This document shows, piece after piece, positions 48,996 to 57,690 of a stretch of DNA of 64,000 nucleotides. Origin of the DNA: Opisthorchis felineus (Eukaryota; Platyhelminthes; Trematoda; Opisthorchiida; Opisthorchiidae); the NCBI GenBank assembly GCA_004794785.1, contig SJOL01002263.1, forward strand, positions 850,363 through 914,362, in the 5' to 3' direction. The notes under the pieces were generated by a model. That model made no database searches, was not told where the DNA came from, and was given only the letters and a program-made list of their open reading frames with translations. The translations under genes and the position numbers were made by a program. How positions within the stretch are numbered: position 1 is the first letter of the stretch; each line of letters begins with the position of its first letter.

Positions 48996-49539
48996 CGTTC
49001 TCTTCAACAGCATACCACAAAACTATCCAGTTCCCTATGGACGCTGCGAACGCTTCCCAATGCCTAAGTTACAATTACAAGCTCATAAACGTTCCGCTGC
49101 CCAGCCATGTGCCAACCTGAGTTACGAGGCGAGGCTTGACATTCTCTTACGGCCTCTACAGATCTGCTCACCCACGGTAACCCTATATGACTGATGAGGA
49201 TTCGTCGCAACAGGTATTAATTGACTGACTCCAGATCGGCGAGTCGGTACTGTCGCACACACTTTTGAACCCACCGATCAGTCATTGGACCGCGACACAA
49301 GTCCCCTCCATGTGATCGTTCTGAACCGTTTCTGATCTACCACCACCATTTCGGGTCTAATTCATCTTTGTTCCACCGTCACATTTTCCCCACAGCAGAG
49401 ACAGCCTTAAGGGTTTAAAATTCTCAAGCCAATGTGGTACACATTTTTGCGGTCTTTATTCGAGGTCGAACGCTGCCCACCACCAACCTTCTAAGGTATG
49501 TATGTAACAACGTTTGAAGCAAACGCCTTGTAGAAACAC
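48996..49539. other. No gene recognised
   Basis: No domain, splice-bounded block or repeat that I can name. Confidence 0.4.
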
Positions 49540-49838
49540 CGTGCAGCCTTAACATTGCTCTCGAAAATGCATGCGAGTTGATGTCTTCTCACGCCCCATC
49601 CCATGCTTCCATACAACCAGTTCAAATAATTTACATAGTGATATTCATGCATCGTAAAAAAATCGTTCAGCTGTAAAATCCTTCCGGGGCCTAGCTGCTT
49701 TGCCACCCGAAGGAAGCACGAGGGCTGGGATACTGCCAGGTTACCCAAGCCTAGGCAGGGGAAGTCGAAAGGCAGAGATCGGGTTCGAACCACGGTCTGT
49801 AAATTCGCGCTCTAACCACTTGAGCCATCTTGCCCCCT
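49540..49838 (-). repeat. tRNA-derived SINE with canonical A and B boxes
   Basis: On the minus strand the element starts 'gcaagatggctcaagtggtt', where TGGCTCAAGTGG is an A box. 'gaccgtggttcgaacccgat' carries a perfect B box (GGTTCGAACCC) about 30 bp on. The body continues 'ctgcctaggcttgggtaacc' and 'cttccttcgggtggcaaagc', then a T-rich stretch near 49,657-49,663. The acceptor and anticodon stems do not pair, so this is a SINE rather than a tRNA gene. The 3' limit is approximate. Confidence 0.7.
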
Positions 49839-50391
49839 ACTCACGTATACACTACGTTATCATCAGCGTACTTGGTAATAACCACAGCCGAATACATCTT
49901 TTTACGTTCTGCGGTCAGGGGCTTGTAGTAAGGGATATCTAAAGAGTCAATGCGAAAGTCGATGGTACCAGTAACTCCAACTAAAATGGATTTTGCCACC
50001 GCAAAACTGCTGCTGAACACAGGTGTTCCGTACACTAACGGATACTTCAACACTGAAAAAGTGTGTTGTATGTAAACGACCAATCCAGCCTGAAAGGTCT
50101 TCACTCCTCACGACAGGCATACACTTAGCCACTACAATGAAAACAGCCTCCAAGAAGTGGCCGCACGAATGTGGACGAAACCCCGGCATTACATGAGAAT
50201 CAAAGTAATATCCAACGCAATGTTCATTCAAAAGAGCACTGTACATTACCGACAAGTTTAAATCAACAACCTTAAAAAGATGAAAAACGAGAGAAAAACT
50301 ACCATTACAACTCATCACCTCGACTCAAAGTAACAGCGCCAGCATTGTCCTCGACGTCATCTGAAATGGGAACGACACATCGGCCAAAAGA
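49839..50391. other. 3' flank of the CRELD-type gene
   Basis: Probable 3' UTR and flank on the minus strand. No poly(T) on the plus strand (which would be a minus-strand poly(A) retrocopy scar) and no clear AATAAA were found close to the stop. Confidence 0.4.
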
Positions 50392-51642
50392 TCACAACTG
50401 CTTGCCGAATACATTGTCAAGGACGATACTTTGGTTGTAAATAAATGCACCCAAAGCAACGCTAGCAGTCATCGTAAGGAGAACATGTCGCCTCATAAAC
50501 CAGAAAAATATCCCAAAAGCAAACAAAGATGCTAGATATTTCCCGAACTCCTTCGTATAGGCTACTGTCCATATTATTCTGGACGGCTTATGTGACGCGT
50601 CCAATGTCGTTGGACTTTTACGGGACTTACCACTCTGTTTTGCTGTACATCGACCATCATGTCTTTCGAGGTGTGCGTAACACTCGCACACGTATGATCC
50701 GGGGGTGTTCCTACAAGTTTCACCATCGCCCTGGCATGGGGATGGTTTTCGTGAACATTCATCAACGTCCTCACACTTCCCATCGACCAAATGGTAACCT
50801 TGGCGGCATCTGGTACAATCATGCGCCGAGGGCCCGTGGCAACCATCGCATGAAACTGAGCAACGATGACACTCGTAGGATCCCGCAGTATTCAAGCAGT
50901 ATTCTGTCGAACGCTCACAGGGGTCGTGTTGACATTCATCCACGTCTTTGCAGACAGCGGGAGACTCTTCTTCAACCCACGTCCATCCTGCAGCGCAACC
51001 CGTACAATCAGATGGGTTAGGGCCTCGACAACCCCCCAGACAGGATGCGTGGCAGTTCAGGCAGGCACCAGCATCTCCATTTTCGGAAGGAAGGCTGTAG
51101 TGTGTTTCGGAATTGCATTTATTGCAAGCTTCGCCTACATAACCCTCACGACATATGCACTTCCCGGAGCCACCTCGAGTCCCGTTGCCATCGCACGAAC
51201 CACCCTGGACGACACAAGGAGCGCAAACATTGCAAGTTGGTCCAAAGTGGCCGACAGGACAACAATACTTGGCCTCCGTGAGACAAAGATAGTCACCGAA
51301 CTCGAGTATTTTGCTTTGATTAATCTTGAACACATCATTCCACCAATCGCTGATGAGCGGTTCCAACAAGCCAAGAATTTCATGACACTTGCTATCAGAC
51401 TTCACGCAAACGCCGGCGATAATATCATCAAACCTTATTTCACTTGTAGCGTAGCTGCCAATATTTTTCTGTTCCCAATGCGTGTTTCCACCACTGAAGC
51501 CTTTCGTAGCCGTACGGTTCAGTCCAGCGGAAAAAGCACTCACAATCTTCTGGCATTGTTCACAATCATCGCATGCAGACAGTCTGAGGTTACTGAATAA
51601 AATGGTTATCGAGTAGAGGTAAAACAAGGTCAAACCGACCAT
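50392..51642 (-). CDS. CRELD: CRELD-type protein: cysteine-rich with EGF-like domains, two C-terminal membrane segments
   Basis: 416 aa from the ATG at 51,642; the open frame reaches 51,699 but only through a GTG. Residues 1-23 are a signal peptide ('VGLTLFYLYSITILF'). The mature part begins CDDCEQC, the CxxC start of the CRELD N-terminal (DUF3456-like/WE) region, with an NRT glycosylation site near 42. A laminin/furin-like Cys-rich part follows (about 125-230). Calcium-binding EGF modules start at DVDEC near 233 and again near 292. Hydrophobic segments at about 368-382 and 387-401 fit the paired membrane anchor of CRELD1. The order and length match the family (about 350-450 aa), whose members work in the ER and at membranes. 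The CDS is one uninterrupted exon, unlike the multi-exon vertebrate genes. An acceptor-like 'ttctgccatgtgcag' lies about 100 bp upstream. The long plus-strand frames here are antisense shadows. Confidence 0.93.
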   Translation of the reverse strand: MVGLTLFYLYSITILFSNLRLSACDDCEQCQKIVSAFSAGLNRTATKGFSGGNTHWEQKNIGSYATSEIRFDDIIAGVCVKSDSKCHEILGLLEPLISDWWNDVFKINQSKILEFGDYLCLTEAKYCCPVGHFGPTCNVCAPCVVQGGSCDGNGTRGGSGKCICREGYVGEACNKCNSETHYSLPSENGDAGACLNCHASCLGGCRGPNPSDCTGCAAGWTWVEEESPAVCKDVDECQHDPCERSTEYCLNTAGSYECHRCSVSCDGCHGPSAHDCTRCRQGYHLVDGKCEDVDECSRKPSPCQGDGETCRNTPGSYVCECYAHLERHDGRCTAKQSGKSRKSPTTLDASHKPSRIIWTVAYTKEFGKYLASLFAFGIFFWFMRRHVLLTMTASVALGAFIYNQSIVLDNVFGKQL

Positions 51643-51849
51643 TCGCCTCTTCAGTGCGCTAATGGCAGAGCGCAAAATCAACCACACGCCTAACCACACG
51701 TGTATGGTCCAAGGTCAGTTCGATGGTTCAGAGGTGGCCTGCACATGGCAGAACAAGACACGTTCAAAGAATAGGGGGCCGAGCTAAATACAGCAGCCAG
51801 TTTGCTACGCGGCAGACAGCAAAGGACCATTGTGCAGAAACAAGAGCGA

Positions 51850-51933
51850 AGTTTTATCCGTTCATCTGATCATCACTTAAGGCCTCAGATGAAATCCTAC
51901 CTCTTACTTATGCCCTGTTTGAACAAGGTTTTT
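51850..51933 (+). mobile_element. LINE fragment (RT C-terminal part), plus orientation
   Basis: 'cttacttatgccctgtttga' then 'acaagg' encodes the same 'LTYALFEQG' as the minus-strand LINE at 52.3 kb but on the opposite strand. It abuts that LINE's 3' end directly. Confidence 0.65.
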
Positions 51934-52637
51934 TCACGGATTCACGGATTGATACACAGGATCGAGGCTTTTGCCCAGGTTTCCCGGGTCGGTTGTGTTC
52001 TTGTCGTTCTGCGGTTGTCGTTCACCTGAAAGGCACAAGCGAAAAAGGGTGTAGCACTGCTCTTTAAGTTCTCAGCGTGGGGCAGTAATTTTGCCAGCAC
52101 GAGGACCCGCATAGGAAAGTGTCTAATAGTGCTTTGAAATGGGTTCTAGAAGGAACGTGGACAACTGTCGGAGGAAGGTTATTCCACGCAGCTACTACAC
52201 GAAATGAGAAAAAACTTTGCCCAGTAAAAGTATGCGCCCTGAGCTTGAAAATCTTACCATGTCCCCGCCGTGTGTTTGCTGGCTCAACGGTGAAAAACCG
52301 GTTGGCCAAACCTTGTTCAAACAGGGCATAAGTAAGAATTAGGTCCCCTCGGAGGCGGCGATACTCAAGGGGAAAGAGGTCAAGCGCCGTGAGACGCACT
52401 TCGTAGTCCACGGATTTAAGGCCGGCAACCATTTTCGTGGCAGCTCGCTGGACACGCTCAGTGGGAGTTACGTCCTTCGTGCGCCCCGAGTAGACAACTT
52501 GGTTGGCGTATTCAAGAAGCGGTCTGACGTAGGCCCCATAGAGTATTTGGAAGTCCATAGGAGTAATACGGGGGAAGGTGCGCCTAATCATTCGTAGAAC
52601 GGCGAACGCCTTTGGCCAACAGGTTTTTCCCCGTTGA
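51934..52637 (-). mobile_element. CR1-like LINE 3' part (RT C-terminal domain plus 3' tail)
   Basis: A nearly 195-codon open frame (52,064-52,651) reads as the conserved post-RT domain of CR1/Jockey-type LINEs: '[13 protein letters not shown]', '[13 protein letters not shown]', '[14 protein letters not shown]', '[19 protein letters not shown]' and '[19 protein letters not shown]'. The 3' tail ends in two perfect TCACGGAT units (51,934-51,949 as seen on the plus strand). Short tandem octamers at the 3' end, instead of poly(A), are typical of CR1-clade elements. The long open frame suggests a rather young copy. The upstream RT core is missing. Confidence 0.85.
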
Positions 52638-52975
52638 CCCAGCAAACGCACGGCGGGGACATGGTAAGAAGATTTTCAAGCTCAGAGCGAGCACTTTCAT
52701 TAGACAACATTTTTTCTCATTTCGGGTAGTTTCTGCGTGGAATAACCTTCCTCCGACGGGTGTCCACGCTCCATCTTGAACCGGGCTGGCAAGCTGGCAA
52801 GCTTACTGCCCCGCGCTGAGAACTTGAAGAGCAGTGCCACACCCTTTTTTCGCTTGTGCCTTTCAAGTGAACGGCAGACACCTAACGACAAGAACAAAGC
52901 CGGCCCGGGAAACTTGGGTGAAAGCCTCGATCCTGTGTATCAGTCCGTGAATCAGTGTTGCCCAAGAGCATATCA
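52638..52975 (+). mobile_element. Second copy of the same LINE 3' end, opposite orientation
   Basis: 'cccagcaaacgcacggcggg', 'tgcgtggaataaccttcctc', 'ctgagaacttgaagagcagt' and 'gcctcgatcctgtgtatcag' are the plus-strand counterparts of the minus-strand LINE at 52,300-51,940. The head-to-head junction is near 52,637. The two copies differ by point changes and a small insertion (around 52,785-52,800), so they are not a recent perfect palindrome. Confidence 0.85.
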
Positions 52976-53049
52976 TCAGACCCCATCGGGGAAAAAATTG
53001 CTTCCCAGTTACCACAAACAGCCAGGGCGAACACATCGTTGTCATTGAA

Positions 53050-53570
53050 AAATATAGAAATGCAACGCTGGGAGGGGGAAAGTTCCAGGTTTATCACAAT
53101 GGGATCGCATTTGAGTTAAGAAAAAATTCCACCGGTGCACCAAGACGGGCTTCCTGACTAACCAAAGAACTTCTTGAAGCAAGCTGTTACACTCCGTATC
53201 GAGTCAAAGCACGAAATAGTGAATTTTTCCAGGGAATTGCTACGCTGGCGGACAAAAAAGCAACGGCAAGTGGGATTAAGCTCTTTCTTTTCCATGGATA
53301 AATGTGCAACCTCTTATCTATGACGTGCTTCTTATTTTACTTGGAAGGACACAAGATGACAGTGGAGTGAGGAACCCTTGAAGGCCCCAAGAATTTCAAC
53401 TGGATTGTCCCTCAGTCTGCAACTTTTCCGGGAGAGAACTTTTGATCCATTCAAGTCTTCTTGGTAAGATAAACCTTTTAGCTTCATGAGCCGCTCAACA
53501 AGTTTTCGGCAGGTTTCCCTTCTCCAGGGGACAACGGCGCCAGAACTGCACCCCTGGTCCCATAGCAACT
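53050..53570 (-). mobile_element. Different LINE, RT C-terminal remnant
   Basis: The open frame 53,332-53,568 includes 'CRKLVERLMKLKGLSYQED' and 'KSCRLRDNPVEILGAFKG', matching the LINE pattern (R..K(L/M)..GL..L.Y..RL...L.S...RR.RGDL.E..KI.KG). It diverges clearly from the neighbouring LINE copies, so it is another family or an old copy. The lower boundary is approximate. Confidence 0.6.
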
Positions 53571-56500
53571 ACATCACATAGCAACTCGCACATCAATGAA
53601 CGGTCCATTGCCACTGCACATCGTACACTAGGCCTAAAGTCTTCAGCGACTAGTCTTCATAGGCCCCTAGTGACTGACATGGTCCGAAGAACCTCAGTTA
53701 CGTTCTCAGGTCTTATGTTACTACCACCCTCTACGTAAGTGTAGTCCAATAACCTGCAGTATTTCGTTACGTCCTGAGAAATCCTAACTTGAGCTCAGAC
53801 GATGTCGCATATAATCCTATGACGAGCTACCAACTACTTTGAAGTAGTTGGTAGTTTTCTGCCTCATACAGACCAAACTAGGCAACAACCGCCTACAAAT
53901 CAGCGCTGAGTCACACAACTGCATAATAGTGACGGTAAAAGGCTAAGGATGGTACGGTTTCTGGCCGTCCAACCGGGAAGTAGGCGGGCCTTCATTCGGC
54001 CAGTCAGTGTTGAAAGCCGCGGGTAGTCCGATGAATGCTTCATCGCCCTCACTCTACCCGGTTGAGGCTACACTAAAAACCAATCTGGTCCGCGATGGAT
54101 TTGGTCAACATGCGGAGAAAAAGCACCTGTTTTTTCTCTGGGCCATACATTCGTCCAATCTATTTCCTAAATATGGGACCATGTCCGTAATACACAGCGT
54201 CTTCCGGTAAACTGCTCCACTGACTAACCTCGTTGGCAGTGTGATCAACGCATTCTGGCGTATCTCACGGCTTGCGAACCGTCCAGCAAATGCCATACAG
54301 GCTCTTAATCCCTCGACAAGTTCATTGCTCGGTGTCTTCTACGTGTAGATTAGGTCTTGCGCGTAAGAGAGAGGAACCCTAATGCGTGTATCCTCCGAGG
54401 GCATGCAACGTCCTTCTAGACCATGGGGCACTTCGTTCCATATTGTTCAACTTTCTCCCACGGGAAGCATTCCCATTTTTTGAAGCAACAGATGAACGGT
54501 ATTCCGCATTTCAAAATGTGCGTCGCAAGGTGCGAGTAGGGAGGCTTCAAGCGTTATTTGTTTGAAGCGGCGCAGACTAGTGCATTTCTACGCCTCAGGA
54601 CGTATATGACTACCACTATAGGCACCGACCGGCCCTGTTTTCTGAGTAGCTGGTAGCTTGCGTTCATTACAGCAGATTAAGTGCCCTTAGTTCTGGCTAA
54701 GCTTCGCGAGGGTGACTGATTCACAGTTTTGGCACTGGGAGAAAGGTTACACATTTCTCCTAGACGCAGTATATTACATGGTTCTAACTTTTCCTGACTC
54801 CTTGAGTGCAGGTGGGGCATACGCGACCAACCATTTTGAGCAAGTCCTTCTGAAAAAAATATTTCTAGGGAGTGTGTTAGGCCCCAGAACATCCTGGCTA
54901 CCGAGGTCTTCGGCGTTGAGCGTCTAGCCCTTGTAGACAGCAAGCAGGTTGCTTCCCTCAACACATGCATTCATCACAGTGCTTGGCAAACTGTGATATT
55001 TTATCTCGCTCTACTTACACCACTTTTCGGCTGAGTTGGCTGAACCGCACCCACTTCGCACGCTGCTTCAGCTACCTTGGTTCAGCATCGCACGTTGGTC
55101 GTACACACGAGCTAGTTCCGTGAACGGAACAGCGTAGGCCAACTGCGTATGGAACCGCAGGTAGCCTTAACTAAAAACTTGAGAATTTTCCTCGATATGT
55201 GGTTAACACTTAGCACCTCAGTGTGTACTTATTTACTATCAGTTCGTGTAAAGCTACGGCAGAGATTGCAAGGTATTTATTTTTGGTGCCACTTGTAAAC
55301 AACTGCATCCCCTGAGTGTCTTATTTCTTCAATGATGATGTCGAGCAGCTTACCGCGAAAAATTTGACTTGTCGACTCAGGTGATGCTCGGTTTATGGCA
55401 ACGTGTGCCTGGTTCTAATTAGTAGGCGTTCTGCGAATAAAATCGATATCCTGAAGATGCCGCATTTATAAACATATATATATAAAGCACTGGTGATAAA
55501 TACTCCAAATGGCTTCTTCCCAGTTATAAACACATGAAAGTTTGCGCCCGTTTATTCAAGCAGATTTGGCGTTACGGAGTGTGTTGTAAGCAATGAGAAA
55601 TTGTCGCATATTATACTAGCCAGAGTACTACCTACAGCCAGCGCCCTGCAATAAATTGATGGATTCCGTCAAACGCTACCGTCAACTGCATTTCGGACGT
55701 TGGGTTTTTGGTGAAGACTATTACCGGGCAGAAAAGAGAACTTATTGTTGGAGAGCTTGTAATTTGCTCTTGCCTGAAGGTTCTGAGAATACAGTATAAT
55801 CTGCCAAGGAAACAACTTTTTGGTGTGGTGCCAGGAATGACCTTATCAGCCACTGTAAGGTATCCACTGGACTTTTACTCTGGAGGTTCGTGCTGAAGAG
55901 ATCATAGGGAGACTTATCAAATACCCCGACTATCTCAGGGTCAGTGAATTTATGTATGCCACGGAAAGCTATTCCCTAATGCTGAACCTTGCTCAATGGA
56001 GCTAAACGCGGCCAAAATAAAAAATCAACAACCAGCGGCTCTTGGACCACTTATCCGCAAATAAGACAAAAGCGTCCTGCTTGAGTTCCAACGTATCCAG
56101 ACTGCTGCAAGCAAAATCATTTTATACGCCTATGCCAATCAACTTCGGTTAAAATGGGCCATGCAGAATCGGTCAACTGTGATACTAATGAGTTGAGAAT
56201 CTGTCGATTGCGTTTCTCAAAAAGCTAGGATGTTTCAATTTGACACGAACTGTTTCCCAATCACTGGTAATTTTTGACCCCCAAAAATCACTCGTCTGAA
56301 CGAATCACCATCACCAACACTTCCGAATGAGAATCACAGCTCACGTTTTTCTTTCGAAGTAGGAAATGTGATGCCTTTTAGGATTGACAACTGGTTCGGC
56401 TAAGTTTAGCCCGTGACTTCTCCGCTCACTTTGCTTAGCTGGGGTGCATTTTTTGCTGTCAGCCCCATGAATATCATAACCGGAGATTCTGTGCAAACTT

Positions 56501-57062
56501 TAAATCTATCTCGTATGTGTTTTCTATCTTGGAATGTAAGCGCAACTCCACATAGATCCACCGCATATCCCATTAAAGATCCCGCTGCCTAAGATCTAGA
56601 GTGAACTAGGCACACAGGCGGAAACTCTTGTTCCCAAAGAAACCCTGCGAAATAAAACGTTAACTTCCGCAAAACCTCAGGAGCAATCTTCACATAAAAC
56701 CTTACGTATGCAGTCTCAGTCCATAGAATTATTCTGTGGAATCGTCTCGGAAAAACCCTTAGTCAATGACAACAACCAACTTATTTGGTGTCAGGTTTCA
56801 TAACATCTCCTAGCGTAGTGATGCCGACGTGAAAGATTGGTGAGTGTTTGATCAAACTGAAAATAACTTGCCACAGAAATGAAGTCAATGCAGAGTTTCT
56901 AATGGTACTTAACAAAAAGGTTTGTTTGTCCGCCAGCGAACAAGAAGCTGTCCCGCACATGTAAATATGATTAGGATTTAACATCAAGGAATGTCGCTAT
57001 ATCCGGGACTCCGGCGAAGCAGCTGTTTTCGTAGTCAGGTAAACGGTGGGTTAAATTAGTAC
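53571..57062. other. No gene recognised; one perfect hairpin
   Basis: It contains the hairpin at 53,827-53,854. Small frames near 54,677-54,970 and 55,632-55,896 lie on both strands and have no support. A segment near 56,085-56,200 ('FQRIQTAASKIILYA') may be a very old retroelement trace. Confidence 0.4.
53827..53854. repeat. Perfect 13-bp inverted repeat, 2-base loop
   Basis: CTACCAACTACTT, tg, AAGTAGTTGGTAG, followed by TTTT. No coding block is adjacent. Confidence 0.9.
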
Positions 57063-57690
57063 TTGATCGGGTGGCTGCTGATCTGTTTCCTGAGCTTGGC
57101 AGTTGATTTGCAAACGTTTCGTCACCATTTGAGGAGACATCTTCAGCGCGCTGTTGGGTGGGTAATCTTCCTCTTCTTGCTTGCGTTTATATAGTTTAAA
57201 ACCGAGCAGCTTTTGCGGCGTAACCTAATTGGTCATTGATAATCATCACGCTTGGGTTCTGGTTGGTCCGATCATAATCTGTGTTGCGTTGTGGTTTATA
57301 TTTCTTGCTTTTTACGGCCACACTATTGTCGAAATTGCCGTCCATTATTCTCTCTTCCGGTTGGTCCGTTCGTGGTCTGTATTGCGTTTTGGTGAGCATC
57401 TTTGTTGTTTCATTAATTGGTGGTATACCTTCTTCCAATTTTCCGTAGCAAAGCCTGACTGGAAGTTGGATCAGTTTCCCACACATTTTCCCTCTTTGAA
57501 ACCACTGGAAGCTTGCTGGTGTCCAGATACTTTGGATGCCTGCATGTCCGTCAGGGGTATCCAGAACGTAGTTTTGGGATGTTTGTTTTCAAGAAAATTT
57601 GACCACAGAAATATCCATAACAACCGCAGCGAACTTTGCTTGAAGGTAACCTATTTTTTAATGAAATACGTGGCGACTGATTAACGCTGG
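57063..57690 (-). mobile_element. PLE 3' end fragment with part of its C-terminal coding region
   Basis: 57,063-57,160 is the PLE tail in minus orientation ('gatcgggtggctgctgatct', 'gcaaacgtttcgtcacc', 'catcttcagcgcgctg'). Reading on in minus orientation, the sequence stays semi-open through 57,486. The plus-strand 151-codon frame at 57,229-57,684 lies antisense to it and is probably not a gene. The upper limit is uncertain. Confidence 0.55.

Noticed and set aside
49765..49838. Possible tRNA gene on the minus strand
   Set aside because: A and B boxes are present, but the acceptor and anticodon stems do not pair and the sequence continues as a SINE body.
50866..51600. 244-codon plus-strand open frame (and 163- and 78-codon frames nearby)
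   Set aside because: Antisense to the CRELD-type CDS, whose Cys-rich codons leave the other strand open. No domain.
51643..51699. Upstream extension of the CRELD frame to 51,699
   Set aside because: It begins with GTG. The ATG at 51,642 directly precedes a proper signal peptide.
57229..57684. 151-codon plus-strand frame with hydrophobic stretches that look like membrane segments
   Set aside because: Lies antisense to a PLE tail and its neighbouring minus-strand sequence. No family match or splice support.
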